Positions 17,924-27,905 of a DNA stretch of 64,000 bases are shown in pieces. The notes under the pieces are model-generated. The model made no database searches. It worked only from the letters and a program-made list of their open reading frames with translations, and was not told the origin of the DNA. Origin of the DNA: Alteromonas aestuariivivens (lineage in GTDB: Bacteria; Pseudomonadota; Gammaproteobacteria; Enterobacterales; Alteromonadaceae); NCBI RefSeq assembly GCF_003367475.1, contig NZ_QRHA01000013.1:1-64000 (forward strand), written 5' to 3'. The translations under genes and the position numbers were made by a program. Numbering within the stretch: position 1 is the first letter of the stretch; the number at the start of each line of letters is the position of its first letter.

Positions 17924-18562
17924 CTAGAGCCACCAGGGCGTGCTGAAATCCACCTGCTCAGCAGGCAATTCAATTGCATACGGTGGCTCAAACGCTTTCC
18001 AGAACAAAGCACTGTAGCGATTGTCCATAATCTCAAACTTTCCCGCATGCTGGTATTCTTTGAGCAGAGTTGCGTAAGCCTGCACCGGAAACTGCGGATT
18101 ACTTTGCTGAAAAATTACCGTACCGCTGTATTGCTCGTACAGAGCCTTGTCGATTTGCCAGCGCCTGACCTGCTTTTCAGCGACTTCCGAGATGCTCGGC
18201 TTGTCACTATTCTGCCCTCCTTCAACCGACAGGTACTGAGCCCTGAACTTGTCTACGAAACGCTGCTTCAGTATCGGATCAGTTTCGATACCCTGGCGGC
18301 TGGCAAAATCAGCCAGAACTGCGTCAATTATCAACTCAGACAAACGCCCGTGGCGATATTGCGCCAATGCCATGTCCTTTGTGGCCTTATTGACCCGAGC
18401 CAGTTGGCTGAGTTCATCTGCGGTGGGGCTGATATCGGATTCCGTTATGGGATTGGAAAACAATTTGGCAACGGCGACATCCTGAGCCAGTGCATAGCTC
18501 TGCAGGACCAACATCATGATCAGTCCCATCGCTTTAATCGTGTGACGCTTCCAGACTTGCAC
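17924..18562 (-). CDS. Exported protein with SurA/parvulin-like N-terminal region
   Basis: I do not recognise a named gene. With the GTG start at 18562, supported by AGGG six bases upstream, the protein is 212 residues. It begins with a signal peptide (KRHTIKAMGLIMMLVLQSYALA, cut before QDVA), so it is probably periplasmic. The helical middle, with ELIIDAVLADFASRQGIETDP, is reminiscent of the chaperone region of SurA and PpiC/PpiD-type peptidyl-prolyl isomerases, but no isomerase domain follows. A longer frame runs to 18640 but would bury the signal peptide. It is convergent with the cysteine synthase gene. Confidence 0.6.
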   Translation of the reverse strand: MQVWKRHTIKAMGLIMMLVLQSYALAQDVAVAKLFSNPITESDISPTADELSQLARVNKATKDMALAQYRHGRLSELIIDAVLADFASRQGIETDPILKQRFVDKFRAQYLSVEGGQNSDKPSISEVAEKQVRRWQIDKALYEQYSGTVIFQQSNPQFPVQAYATLLKEYQHAGKFEIMDNRYSALFWKAFEPPYAIELPAEQVDFSTPWWL

Positions 18563-18744
18563 TTTGATGCCCTTTTTTATGGCGTTCTGAACAGGATAAT
18601 ACATTGATTCGTTGACCGGCATAATACTCCTGCACAGCATTAAATCCCATAGCCCGCTAACTACCGTCAGGTAGGTGGCAATATTGTTAAGTCAGTAGTA
18701 TCAGAAGGGTGTTATTCGGGGGTATTTGTGAATGGGTGGGAAGA

Positions 18745-18776
18745 AAAGCAGGGCAGACCGCAATCCACCCTGCTTT
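18745..18776 (-). terminator. Rho-independent terminator of the cold-shock gene
   Basis: On the minus strand AAAGCAGGG pairs with CCCTGCTTT across a 14-base loop, and the stem ends in TTTTCTT. It starts 13 bases after the cold-shock stop. Confidence 0.8.
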
Positions 18777-18789
18777 AAAAATTCGTCAG

Positions 18790-18999
18790 TTAGAGCGCCG
18801 TTACGTTTGCAGCCTGCAAACCTTTCTGACCTTGCTCTACTTCAAACTCGACGCGTTGTCCTTCCGCCAAGGTTTTGTAACCTTCTGAAACAATCGCACG
18901 AAAATGAACAAAAACGTCCTTATCGCCGCTATCCTGCGTCAGAAAACCATAACCTTTATCTGCGTTAAACCATTTAACGGTGCCTGTAACTTTAGACAT
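18790..18999 (-). CDS. Cold-shock protein (CspA family)
   Basis: A single-domain OB-fold protein of 69 residues that binds single-stranded RNA and DNA. Both RNP motifs are present: KGYGFLTQ and DVFVHF. The start at 18999 ([12 protein letters not shown]) is the family standard; six extra upstream codons are in frame but unusual. It is followed by a good terminator and is preceded by a long untranslated region, as in cold-inducible csp genes, so post-transcriptional control is plausible. The paralogue cannot be assigned. Confidence 0.93.
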   Translation of the reverse strand: MSKVTGTVKWFNADKGYGFLTQDSGDKDVFVHFRAIVSEGYKTLAEGQRVEFEVEQGQKGLQAANVTAL

Positions 19000-19341
19000 G
19001 TAGACCTCAAATATCACTTAAACTCGCGCGCTTGCGCAGACTTGCGCCTTTAATTAGAGCGAGTTATTCAGGTCTTACGTCGGGATGGGCAAATGACATA
19101 CAACAAGTCACCGGGTAACTTGCGCGGCTTTGCATCAATGCAAAAACAAAATAATCCGTCTAGTTAAAGACTGAGATTGGCAAGCCCGGGCAAATTCACT
19201 GCATAGCCCCGGATAACCAGTCTCAGGCCCACTATATCACTGATTCACAAAAAAAATACACCCGTGAATCAGTTAATTGCAGATCGGCGTGTAAACTCGC
19301 CGAATCAGTATTGATTTTGCGCGCCTGAAAATTGGCCGCGA
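19000..19341. other. Intergenic region with two inverted repeats
   Basis: This region holds the leader of the cold-shock gene and the 3' flank of ubiB. CTGATTCAC (19240-19248) and GTGAATCAG (19264-19272) are perfect 9-base arms around a loop with eight A residues. A second, longer-range pair is GACTGAGATTGG near 19169 and CCAGTCTCAGGC near 19218. No small gene was found. Confidence 0.5.
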
Positions 19342-20991
19342 TCACTCCACAACCCGGGGGGCTTTCCCCAGGCGCCAGGCTACAAACCAACAGCTTAATC
19401 CGGCTGTGGCAAGCCCGGACGGAATTAGCCAAAAAGAATCATATAACGGCAAGATCGCTGAAATTATGAGCAATGTTGCCCCAATTGTGCGGTAATGGGC
19501 TGCGTGGTTGGCGCGCTTTTGCAGCCCGATCATAACCCGCTGGGCACGCTCCTGATGCTGCGAAAACTTCTTCATTTGCTGCAGGCTGTCATACAACAAA
19601 TCGGGCATTTCAGGTAACTTCTCTGACCAGTAGGGAAGATTCTCCCGAACCTTCTTAAACATGGCCGCCGCCCCCACTTGCTCACGCATCCAGTTCTCAA
19701 GAAACGGTTTGGCGGTTTGCCACAAATCCAGCTGGGGATACAGTTGCCGCCCTAACCCCTCGATGTACAACAAGGTTTTTTGCAGCAACACCAATTGCGG
19801 CTGTACCACCATATTGAAGCGACGGGCTGTGTTGAACAACTGCAGTAACACGTTTCCGAATGAAATTTCTGCCAGCGGCTTCTGGAAAATGGGCTCACAC
19901 ACGGTTCGAATCGCCACTTCAAATTCGTCAATATTGGTGTCACCCGGCACCCAGCCCGAGTCCACATGCAACTGTGCTACCTTGCGATAATCCCGGTTAA
20001 AAAAGGCGATAAAATTCTCAGCCAGATAGCGCTTGTCATCCCGATTCAGTGTCCCGACAATGCCGAAGTCAATGGCAATGTATTGTGGGTTGTGCGGCTC
20101 ATGGGTGGAAACAAAAATATTGCCCGGATGCATGTCTGCGTGAAAAAAGCTGTCTCTGAACACCTGGGTAAAAAACACTTCAACCCCGCGCTCGGCAAGC
20201 TTCTTCATGTTGGTATTCTGCGCCAGCAACGCATCAACATTAGAAATGGGAATACCGTAGATACGTTCCATTACAAGGACATTCTTGCGGCAATAATCAC
20301 TGTAAATATGCGGGACGTACAGGGTTTCAGAACCTTCAAAATTGCGTCTTAGCTGAATGCCGTTGGCCGATTCCCGCAGCAGGTCGAGCTCGTCGATCAG
20401 CGTTTTCTGATACTCCTTTACCACTTCTACCGGGCGCAAACGCCTGCCGTCCGGAAGCCAGCGCTGCAGCACTTGGGCAAGTGTGAACATCAGTTCAAGA
20501 TCTGCATCAATGGTGGCGCGTATACCCGGCCGTAGTACTTTTACAACCACATCCTGCCCGCCGTCGCGAAGCCGGGCGGCATGGACCTGAGCTATGGAAG
20601 CCGAAGCCAGTGGCGCAGAATCGAAACTGCTGAACAGCTCGCTCAGCGATTGCAGGCCCAGCGCTCGCTTAATAATCTGCTTTGCCTGTTCGCGATCAAA
20701 GGGCGCTACCTTGTCCTGCAGCCTGGCCAGTTCGTTGGCAACATCCGGCGGCAGCAAATCCCGGCGGGTAGACAGCATCTGGCCAAACTTGATGAAGACC
20801 GGCCCGAGGGACTGCAGGGCCAGCGTAATGCGGGCGCCAGTGCTTTTATCCCGATGCCGGTTTCGGATCCAGAACAGACTCTTTCTCGTAGCCTTGGCAT
20901 ACCAAGGCAGCAGGCGGTCCGGGATCAGTTCATCGAGACCGTGCTGAAGCAACACCTTATTGATGTGATAAAACCTGACAATGCGCATCAT
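19342..20991 (-). CDS. ubiB: Ubiquinone biosynthesis protein UbiB (atypical kinase/ATPase)
   Basis: This 549-residue ABC1/ADCK-family protein supports coenzyme Q assembly at the inner membrane. It shows the family KxGQ region ([19 protein letters not shown]), the alanine-rich loop ([15 protein letters not shown]), the ATP-site lysine in VVVKVLRPG, and the catalytic and metal motifs [10 protein letters not shown] and AIDFGIVG. Two C-terminal membrane helices follow ([15 protein letters not shown] and a second after PSGLA). The start codon abuts the ubiJ stop with no gap. The order ubiE-ubiJ-ubiB matches E. coli, and the length is almost the same (546 there). Confidence 0.97.
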   Translation of the reverse strand: MMRIVRFYHINKVLLQHGLDELIPDRLLPWYAKATRKSLFWIRNRHRDKSTGARITLALQSLGPVFIKFGQMLSTRRDLLPPDVANELARLQDKVAPFDREQAKQIIKRALGLQSLSELFSSFDSAPLASASIAQVHAARLRDGGQDVVVKVLRPGIRATIDADLELMFTLAQVLQRWLPDGRRLRPVEVVKEYQKTLIDELDLLRESANGIQLRRNFEGSETLYVPHIYSDYCRKNVLVMERIYGIPISNVDALLAQNTNMKKLAERGVEVFFTQVFRDSFFHADMHPGNIFVSTHEPHNPQYIAIDFGIVGTLNRDDKRYLAENFIAFFNRDYRKVAQLHVDSGWVPGDTNIDEFEVAIRTVCEPIFQKPLAEISFGNVLLQLFNTARRFNMVVQPQLVLLQKTLLYIEGLGRQLYPQLDLWQTAKPFLENWMREQVGAAAMFKKVRENLPYWSEKLPEMPDLLYDSLQQMKKFSQHQERAQRVMIGLQKRANHAAHYRTIGATLLIISAILPLYDSFWLIPSGLATAGLSCWFVAWRLGKAPRVVE

Positions 20992-21633
20992 TTATGTATT
21001 TTTTAATTGCTTTTGTAATTGTGAAAAGCGGGCATCCAGACGCTCCACGTCATCCCTTAACCGATCCACTTCATCAGAAAAGTGCATAACCGCCAGTCGA
21101 TGGGCCGCCAGTGTTTTCTCTTCCACCAAGGCGTTGCCAACTCCAGCGTTAATTCTGTCAAGTACGCCAAGCAACGATTCTTTGGCGTGTGCTGCAAGCG
21201 CAAAGGTCTGGTGCGCAACCACATCCCCCGTATAACGGGAAAGCTGCTCTTCCCAGTCGATATCCAGACTCTGAAACAGGTTACTGGCGTGCTGGGCGAT
21301 CTGCAATTCACCGTCGACCTGCAAGGCTCCCTGTTGGATCAGACGGGTCAACTGACTGGTTTGGGACAACTCTCCCAGTACGTCAAGGCGGGTTTTAATG
21401 CAGCATTCATTGCTGCCCAGCCGTGCGACGGTGGCCGAGTGCTCATGTTCCAATGCCAGCACATCTACCTTGTCGGAAAAGGCCAATGCCAGGCCCCGAC
21501 GAAAAGGCTCCAAAAACACCAGCAGCCGGTAACCATGCAACTTCGCGAGACGATCCGCCGAATCGGGGTCCAGTGCCAACAGGCGGTTGAGGCCCTGCTC
21601 GAGCGTTGCGGTTAACAGCGACTGTGCCGGCAT
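20992..21633 (-). CDS. ubiJ: Ubiquinone biosynthesis accessory factor UbiJ (SCP2 domain)
   Basis: This 213-residue protein has an SCP2-like lipid-binding N-terminal half (LAKLHGYRLLVFLEPFRRGLALAFSDK). Its C-terminal helical, coiled-coil-like tail ends VERLDARFSQLQKQLKNT. UbiJ binds ubiquinone intermediates and helps UbiK and the soluble Ubi complex in aerobic synthesis. The start overlaps the ubiE stop (TAATG), and ubiB follows without a gap, so the three are one operon. Identification relies on both the domain and the conserved order. Confidence 0.9.
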   Translation of the reverse strand: MPAQSLLTATLEQGLNRLLALDPDSADRLAKLHGYRLLVFLEPFRRGLALAFSDKVDVLALEHEHSATVARLGSNECCIKTRLDVLGELSQTSQLTRLIQQGALQVDGELQIAQHASNLFQSLDIDWEEQLSRYTGDVVAHQTFALAAHAKESLLGVLDRINAGVGNALVEEKTLAAHRLAVMHFSDEVDRLRDDVERLDARFSQLQKQLKNT

Positions 21634-22424
21634 TAAAACTTAAAGCCCCGATGCAGGGCGACAATGCCACCGGTTAGGTTGTGAAAATCGCATTGCTCAA
21701 ACCCTGCGGTTTCAAACATACCTTTGAGGGTTTCCTGATCCGGGTGCATGCGGATGCTTTCCGCCAGATACTGATAACTCTCGGCATCATTAGCCACCAG
21801 CTGGCCCATTTTGGGCAGAATGTGAAAGGAGTACATATCGTACAACTTGCTCAGATGCTCCGATTGGGGTTTGGAGAATTCCAGCACCAGCAATCGCCCG
21901 CCGGGTTTAAGCACTCGGAATATGGAATTGAGTGCGTTCTGCTTTTCGGTCACATTTCTGAGGCCAAACGCCATGGTCACCAAGTCAAAGCTGTTGTCCG
22001 GAAATGGCAGCGCTTCAGCATCGGCCTGAACGTAATCCAGGTTGGAAATAAGCCCCATATCACGCAACTTATTGCGTCCTACCGTCAGCATGGAGTGATT
22101 GATATCTGCCAGGGTAACTGAGCCTGTCGGGCCAACCAGACGGGAAAATTTGGCTGCCAGATCGCCGGTGCCACCAGCAAGATCCAGCACTTTATGCCCG
22201 GCACGAACACCGGAACAATCGATGGTGTAACGCTTCCACAGGCGATGAATACCCATCGACATCAGGTCATTCATAAGGTCATATTTGGCGGCTACCGAGT
22301 CGAACACTCCGGCCACCATGGAGGCCTTTTTCGATTTTTCGACCTGCCTGAACCCGAAGTGGGTTTGATCGGCTTGATGGTTTGCCTGTGGCGAATTGTC
22401 TGAAACAACCGGGTTATCGCTCAT
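21633..22424 (-). CDS. ubiE: Ubiquinone/menaquinone methyltransferase UbiE
   Basis: This 263-residue class I SAM methyltransferase acts on the C2 position of the benzoquinol ring, and on demethylmenaquinol if that is made. SAM motifs are [16 protein letters not shown] and [18 protein letters not shown], followed by the family signatures [18 protein letters not shown] and [17 protein letters not shown]. The start at 22424 was chosen for its GGAAGG ribosome site; fifteen in-frame codons upstream look untranslated. It is the first gene of the ubiE-ubiJ-ubiB operon. Confidence 0.97.
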   Translation of the reverse strand: MSDNPVVSDNSPQANHQADQTHFGFRQVEKSKKASMVAGVFDSVAAKYDLMNDLMSMGIHRLWKRYTIDCSGVRAGHKVLDLAGGTGDLAAKFSRLVGPTGSVTLADINHSMLTVGRNKLRDMGLISNLDYVQADAEALPFPDNSFDLVTMAFGLRNVTEKQNALNSIFRVLKPGGRLLVLEFSKPQSEHLSKLYDMYSFHILPKMGQLVANDAESYQYLAESIRMHPDQETLKGMFETAGFEQCDFHNLTGGIVALHRGFKF

Positions 22425-22490
22425 AACCTTCCTGATACGTCTGTGTATGATTGCCCGAAGTGTACCCAAAAGCGCTGGTCAGCAACAGCG

Positions 22491-23180
22491 CTAATTGGAA
22501 TGGTTAGTCCCCCAGCTGTAGGCCAGGATCAGGCTTAGGTGTTGTAAAGGACGGCCACTTTGTTGCTGCCATTCGGCAAACTGAGCATTGATGGCAGCCA
22601 GGCTTCGCTTACTGGTGGGGCTGCCGCTAAACACTTCATGTTTACGCAGATAATCTTCCACGTCCTGCGACAGCAGGAAGGTGTCAACCCCCATACTGCG
22701 CAGCATGTAAGGGCCGGTATTGCCGCCCAGCCTGGCACCGTGCTCCTTGAGGAACTGCCACAGTTCGGTAATATTGTGCGCTTCATACGACGCCACAAAC
22801 TGACCAAAGCTACCGTGCTTTTGACTCACGTCCTGGATCATCAGCGCGTTGTCCCGCACGGTCATGATCTTCTTATAGTTGCGCACTATTTTGGGGTCGG
22901 TAGCTCTCTGTTCGAGCATTTCATCCGGCATCAACAACACTTTTTCAATGTCGAAAGCAAAAAATGCAGCCTCAAAATCCGGCCACTTCTGCTCAATCAC
23001 CCGCCATACAAAGCCCGACTGAAACACCTTCTTGGTCATGGCCGAGAGGAAGCGGTCATTGCTGATCGCCGCCACCTGTTGTTTGTTCAGCGGTGCGGAC
23101 AGCAAACTTTCCAGCGCTGCACTGCCGCCTTTTCGTTCCGCTGCCCGCTGGTAGATGCTGTCAAAACGTTCGGCAGTCAC
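22491..23180 (-). CDS. Divergent DNA-3-methyladenine glycosylase I family protein
   Basis: This 229-residue protein resembles the Tag family of alkylation-repair glycosylases (FWRVIEQKWPDFEAAFFAFD-like region, ATDPKIVRNYKKIMTVRDNA, HGARLGGNTGPYMLRSMG, DTFLLSQDVEDYLRK). E. coli Tag has an N-terminal C-x-W and a Cys/His zinc snap. These are not seen here: the N-terminus starts differently and the C-terminal Cys is missing. It may be a Tag-like protein with a changed substrate. The start overlaps the prlC stop by 4 bases (ATGA), so the two are co-transcribed. Confidence 0.75.
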   Translation of the reverse strand: MTAERFDSIYQRAAERKGGSAALESLLSAPLNKQQVAAISNDRFLSAMTKKVFQSGFVWRVIEQKWPDFEAAFFAFDIEKVLLMPDEMLEQRATDPKIVRNYKKIMTVRDNALMIQDVSQKHGSFGQFVASYEAHNITELWQFLKEHGARLGGNTGPYMLRSMGVDTFLLSQDVEDYLRKHEVFSGSPTSKRSLAAINAQFAEWQQQSGRPLQHLSLILAYSWGTNHSN

Positions 23181-25213
23181 GTGCGAATGCCGTTATGGCG
23201 CAGCAGGGCATCAACCTGGGGTTCGCGGCCACGGAAGGCCACAAACAAATCCATCGGCTCGCGGCTGCCACCCATTTCAAGTATGTTGTGGAGGAAGGAA
23301 TTACCGGTATCGCGGTTGAATATACCTTCTTCCTCAAAGCGGCTGAACGCATCGGCAGACAGCACTTCAGCCCACTTGTAGCTGTAGTAACCCGCCGCAT
23401 AGCCACCCGCGAAGATGTGCCCGAAGCTGTGCTGGAAGCGGTTGAATTGTGGTGGCGTGATAACCGCGACTTCGTCACGCACCTGGTTCAGTACCGTCTG
23501 CACATCCACACTGGCACCGTCCTGCTGATGCAACACAAAATCAAACAGGCTGAACTCCAGCTGACGCACCATTTGCATGGCAGCCTGAAAATCCCGTGCT
23601 GCCAGCATGCGCTCGAGCAACGCTTCAGGCAAAGGCTCACCGGTTTCAAAATGACCTGAAATAAAATTCAGCGCCTCTTCCTGCCAGCACCAGTTTTCCA
23701 GGAACTGGCTGGGCAGTTCAACCGCATCCCAGGGAACCCCATTGATACCCGATACACCGGCCACCGACATTTTGGTAAGCATGTGGTGAATGCCATGGCC
23801 GAATTCGTGGAACAGAGTCACCACTTCGTCATGGGTAAACAGGGCGGGCTTATCGCCCACCGGGGCATTGAAATTACAGGTCAGGTAAGCCACCGGCAAC
23901 TGCAGGTCGGCGTTGAGGGTATGGCGGCGCACGCGGCACTCGTCCATCCACGCGCCACCGCGCTTTTTGGCCCGGGCGTACAAATCCAAGTAGAAGCTGC
24001 CACGCATCACGTCGGCGTCATCGGTAATGGTGAAGTAACGTACATCATTGTGCCAGGTATCGATGCCGGGCTGCTCAATGATTTTCAGGCCATAGAGGCG
24101 ATGTACCACTTCGAATAAACCGGACAGCACCTTGTCCTCCGGAAAATACGGCCGTAGCATTTCATCGGAAATGGTGTATTTGGCCTGCTTAAGTTTTTCG
24201 CTGTAATAGGGAATGTCCCAGGCTTCAAGGCTTTCAACATTGTGTTCGGCTTTGGCAAATTCGAGCACTTCCTGCAGTTCCCGCTGAGCCTGGGGGCGGG
24301 ATTTGTGCGCCAGATCCCGCAAAAAAGTGACAACCTGATCGGTGGATTCGGCCATTTTGGTCGCCAGCGAGCGCTCGGCGTAATTGTCAAAATCCAGTAA
24401 CCGGGCCAACTCGCTGCGCAGCGCCAGGGTTTCCTGAATGATGGCGGTGTTGTCCCATTGGCCGGCCTGGGGCCCCTGATCAGACGCACGGGTGGCATAA
24501 GCCCGGTACATTTCCTCACGCAGCGCCCGGTTGTCGGCATACAGCATAACCGGCAGGTAGGAAGGAATGTCCAGGGTGAAAAGCCAGCCCTGCAGGTCTT
24601 TGGCATGGGCCGCTTGGGCGGCAGCATCCAGTGCCGATTCCGGCAACCCGGCCAGTTCCTCTTTATCGGCCACGTGTCGGGTCCAGCCCATGGTGGCATC
24701 CATCACATTGTTGCTGAACGTGGAAGAAAGCTCACTGAGGCGCGCCTGAATTTCGGCATAACGCTTTTTCTGCTCGGCGGGTAACGCCACACCGGAAAGG
24801 GTGAAATCACGAATGGTATTGTCGATGAGTTTTTGCTGCTGCTGTTCCAGACCTGCGTATTCTTCGCTTTCACGTAATTGGGTGTAGGCTTTGAACAGAC
24901 CTTCGTGCTGCCCCACCCAGGTACCGTACTCTGACAGCAAAGGCAGACAGGAGTCGTGTGCTTCCCGCAGCTCATCACTGCTGACGACAGAGTTCATATG
25001 TGACACCGGCGACCACATTTTGCTTAAGCGATCGTCAATTTCCTCAATGCGCATGACCAGATTCTGGTAACTGTAGTCGCCCGACGCGACCACTTCCTCA
25101 ATGGTGTTTTTACAGGCTTCAATGGCTTTTTCTATTGCCGGTTTGATGTGCTCAGGGTCGATACCTGAAAAAATGGGCAGCCCCTCTGTGTGTTCGATTG
25201 CCGGTGTGGTCAT
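23177..25213 (-). CDS. prlC: Oligopeptidase A (M3 zinc metallopeptidase)
   Basis: This 678-residue cytoplasmic peptidase degrades oligopeptides and cleaved signal peptides. The zinc motif HExxH is in LFHEFGHGIHHMLTK, with the third ligand in the WDAVELPSQFLENWCW region. The N-terminal helical region and the C-terminal SYKWAEVLSADAFSRFEE block are typical of OpdA. The length is normal (680 in E. coli). A weak sigma-32-like promoter lies upstream, and prlC is a heat-shock gene in E. coli. The glycosylase-like gene follows with a 4-base overlap. Confidence 0.95.
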   Translation of the reverse strand: MTTPAIEHTEGLPIFSGIDPEHIKPAIEKAIEACKNTIEEVVASGDYSYQNLVMRIEEIDDRLSKMWSPVSHMNSVVSSDELREAHDSCLPLLSEYGTWVGQHEGLFKAYTQLRESEEYAGLEQQQQKLIDNTIRDFTLSGVALPAEQKKRYAEIQARLSELSSTFSNNVMDATMGWTRHVADKEELAGLPESALDAAAQAAHAKDLQGWLFTLDIPSYLPVMLYADNRALREEMYRAYATRASDQGPQAGQWDNTAIIQETLALRSELARLLDFDNYAERSLATKMAESTDQVVTFLRDLAHKSRPQAQRELQEVLEFAKAEHNVESLEAWDIPYYSEKLKQAKYTISDEMLRPYFPEDKVLSGLFEVVHRLYGLKIIEQPGIDTWHNDVRYFTITDDADVMRGSFYLDLYARAKKRGGAWMDECRVRRHTLNADLQLPVAYLTCNFNAPVGDKPALFTHDEVVTLFHEFGHGIHHMLTKMSVAGVSGINGVPWDAVELPSQFLENWCWQEEALNFISGHFETGEPLPEALLERMLAARDFQAAMQMVRQLEFSLFDFVLHQQDGASVDVQTVLNQVRDEVAVITPPQFNRFQHSFGHIFAGGYAAGYYSYKWAEVLSADAFSRFEEEGIFNRDTGNSFLHNILEMGGSREPMDLFVAFRGREPQVDALLRHNGIRT

Positions 25214-25260
25214 TGAATTCTCACTTTGCCTTGAAGTTGGGTTTCATCTTATGCCATTTG

Positions 25261-25289
25261 AAATAAGGGTGCGCACACATTTTTACAAG
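25261..25289 (-). promoter_or_regulatory. Weak candidate sigma-32 promoter for prlC
   Basis: On the minus strand CTTGTAA (25289-25283) is one base off the -35 consensus CTTGAAA. After 13 bases comes CCCTTATT, which matches only about five of eight positions of CCCCATNT. Spacing equals that of the much better hslVU promoter in this window. Confidence 0.3.
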
Positions 25290-25381
25290 GGCGTCCAGAC
25301 AAGGTGTTGCTGCTTCCCTTTCATTTCGGCACTGAGGATTTTGTGTCAGAATACCGCCCTCACTTCCTAAGCGGGTTGGCT

Positions 25382-26731
25382 ATGAAAGAATTCGATTACA
25401 TTTGCATTGGTGGTGGCAGTGGCGGTATCGCTTCTGCAAACCGCGCTGCCAAACACGGTGCCAGGGTTGCCCTGATAGAAGGCAAAGCCATTGGCGGCAC
25501 CTGCGTAAACGTGGGCTGCGTGCCCAAAAAAGCCATGTGGTACGGCGCCCAGATAGCCGAAGCCATCCACAAATACGGCCCGGATTATGGTTTTGACACC
25601 ACCGTCAACCAGTTCAGCTGGGCAACCCTTGTTGCCAGCCGCGAGGCCTATATCGAACGCATTCACGGGTCCTACGACAGAGTACTGGCTGCCAATAAGA
25701 TCACCTGGATAAAAGGCTTCGCCCGCTTTGTGGATGAACACGTCATTGAAGTTGACGGCGAGCGCTACACCGCTCCGCACATTACCATCGCCACCGGCGG
25801 CACGCCGCTTATTCCGGATATTCCGGGTGCAGAGCTCGGCATTGATTCCGATGGCTTCTTTGCCCTTAAGGAACAACCCCAAAACGCCGTCGTTATCGGG
25901 GCAGGCTACATCGCCGTAGAACTCGCCGGAGTGCTGCACAGCCTAGGTACCCAAACTCACTTGGTGGTGCGCCGCCATGCGCCGCTGCGCCATTTTGACC
26001 CCATCGTGCATGAAACCCTGGTCGAAATCATCGAACAGGAAGGCCCGACGCTGCACACCCACGCCGAAGTTAACAAGGTAGAACGGCTGTCGGCGACAGA
26101 GTTGGCGGTGTATTTGTCCAATGGTGAGACTCTCACCACGGACTGCCTGATCTGGGCGATTGGCAGAACGCCGAATACCGGCAATCTGGGGCTGGAAAAC
26201 ACCTCTGTTGTGCGTAACGGGCAAGGCTATATTGAAGTGGATAAATATCAGAATACCCATGCCAGCGGCATCTACGCTGTGGGGGATATTATTGGTAAGG
26301 CGGAACTGACCCCGGTTGCCATCAAAGCCGGACGGCTACTCAGCGAACGGCTGTTTAATGGCCAGAGCGAGGCACATATGGATTATTCCATGATCCCGAC
26401 GGTGGTATTCAGCCATCCGCCCATCGGTACCATAGGGCTGACCGAACAACAGGCAAAATCCGCATATGGTGACAGTGAAGTCAGTGTATATACCTCTTCC
26501 TTCGCAGCCATGTATACCGCAGTGACCCAGCATCGCCAGGCCACCAAAATGAAACTGGTATGTGTAGGTAAAGAACAAAGAGTGGTTGGTTTACACGGCA
26601 TTGGCTTTGCCATGGACGAAATTCTGCAAGGCTTTGCCGTAGCGATCAAAATGGGCGCAACCAAAGCGGATTTCGACAACTGTGTAGCCATCCATCCCAC
26701 CAGCGGGGAAGAATTTGTGACTATGACCTGA
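25382..26731 (+). CDS. gor: Glutathione reductase (NADPH)
   Basis: This 449-residue flavoenzyme reduces glutathione disulfide with NADPH. It begins with the FAD-binding [19 protein letters not shown] fold. The redox disulfide is in [13 protein letters not shown]. The NADPH fold is [20 protein letters not shown], and the C-terminal dimer domain has the base in [16 protein letters not shown] followed by the HPTSGEE catalytic His-Glu. The start was placed at 25382 because 26 earlier in-frame codons do not match the family. It stands alone and is followed by a strong hairpin. Confidence 0.96.
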   Translation: MKEFDYICIGGGSGGIASANRAAKHGARVALIEGKAIGGTCVNVGCVPKKAMWYGAQIAEAIHKYGPDYGFDTTVNQFSWATLVASREAYIERIHGSYDRVLAANKITWIKGFARFVDEHVIEVDGERYTAPHITIATGGTPLIPDIPGAELGIDSDGFFALKEQPQNAVVIGAGYIAVELAGVLHSLGTQTHLVVRRHAPLRHFDPIVHETLVEIIEQEGPTLHTHAEVNKVERLSATELAVYLSNGETLTTDCLIWAIGRTPNTGNLGLENTSVVRNGQGYIEVDKYQNTHASGIYAVGDIIGKAELTPVAIKAGRLLSERLFNGQSEAHMDYSMIPTVVFSHPPIGTIGLTEQQAKSAYGDSEVSVYTSSFAAMYTAVTQHRQATKMKLVCVGKEQRVVGLHGIGFAMDEILQGFAVAIKMGATKADFDNCVAIHPTSGEEFVTMT

Positions 26732-26754
26732 TCACGCCATGTTGGAGTTTAGAC

Positions 26755-26782
26755 GTGGGCTTCGGAATGGCTCCGAGCCCAC
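26755..26782 (+). terminator. Hairpin downstream of gor
   Basis: GTGGGCTTCGGA pairs with TCCGAGCCCAC with a single bulged T, starting 24 bases past the gor stop. It lacks a long T-run. Confidence 0.55.
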
Positions 26783-26933
26783 TTCCCACCCATCAAACCT
26801 TATTCAAACAAAGGCTATTTTTCAATAAATTAGGTGGATTGCACAATGGTGCCACCGTTTTCATTGGTGCCTTCGATGGCGTTCTCCCGATATATGACGG
26901 AATCGCTGAAAGTCACAGTGCCAGCAGGCCTAC

Positions 26934-27632
26934 CTAACAAAAGTTGTCCTCGGCCTGAGGACGAATAACCAACTCATGAATATGGGTTTTTTCAGCCGTA
27001 TCCAGCAGATTCAGAATCGCCCTAGCCACCTCACCGGCTTCCAGATACTGAGGGCGGTCGGCTTCACGAAACTCGGTGTTCACTCCCCCGGGGTATACCG
27101 AAATAAACTTAATGTTCTGACCTTTCAGTTCCTTACGCATGACCTTGGTGTAGCCATCAAGAGCAGCTTTGCTGGCGGTGTAAGCCGCAATGCCGGGGTT
27201 TGCGTACAAACAAACCGTTGACAGAACGTTGACTACAGTTCCACAGCCCCGCTGTAACATGGAAGGCAACACAGCCTGAATGCAGGCGATGGGCGCATAG
27301 CAGTTCACCTGCATCAGCCCTTCCATCTGCTGGATTGTGGTTTCTGCTCCCGGTGCGCGCACGTTATTCAAACCCGCGCAGTTAATCAGTACAGAAACCG
27401 GCCCATGTTGCTGCACCGCTTGCTCAACGAATTCGTCAAGAGCTTCCTGAGCAGTAAGACAATATGCCCGGCAAAACGCTTTTTGCGGGTATTGCAACAT
27501 GTCCTGCGTCTGTGCGAGTTTTTGCTCATTGCGCCCGCACAGGCTGAGAAAAACACCACGCTGTTCCGCCTGCACGGCCAGTTCACGCCCTATGCCCGAC
27601 GATGCGCCGGTAATTAACAGGGGCCTTGTCAT
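26934..27632 (-). CDS. Short-chain dehydrogenase/reductase
   Basis: A 232-residue classical SDR oxidoreductase with the NAD(P) motif TGASSGIGRELA, the structural NCAG, the catalytic serine in VVNVLSTVC and the active-site YTASK. An arginine at CGRNEQ suggests NADP(H). The substrate cannot be deduced. The C-terminal part, ILNLLDTAEKTHIHELVIRPQ, resembles YdfG/FabG-like broad-range reductases. It is convergent with gor and has no clear operon partner. Confidence 0.88.
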   Translation of the reverse strand: MTRPLLITGASSGIGRELAVQAEQRGVFLSLCGRNEQKLAQTQDMLQYPQKAFCRAYCLTAQEALDEFVEQAVQQHGPVSVLINCAGLNNVRAPGAETTIQQMEGLMQVNCYAPIACIQAVLPSMLQRGCGTVVNVLSTVCLYANPGIAAYTASKAALDGYTKVMRKELKGQNIKFISVYPGGVNTEFREADRPQYLEAGEVARAILNLLDTAEKTHIHELVIRPQAEDNFC

Positions 27633-27905
27633 GCTCTCCCTCCCTATATAGTGAATTTATATGTACATTATTAGCAGATTGCCGACAACAACGCGGTTAG
27701 TTCTGCTAAATCTGACAGCATCATTGATAGCCATAAAACTTACCTAAAACGCCCCCTAAATACAGTGCAAGTTGTTGCAAATGCTGGTATTAATGGTCCG
27801 TCCACTGGTTTGATTTGTCTACTGGCGCCGATGACCACAACGGCAACTGGCTCCCAACACAGTCAATTCAAAACCCATTGAGTGAGAATGTTCAGGAGCT
27901 TCAGA

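Noticed and set aside
22560-23381. Plus-strand open frame of 273 codons
   Set aside because: It is opposite the glycosylase-like and prlC genes, which have clear family motifs in the other strand.
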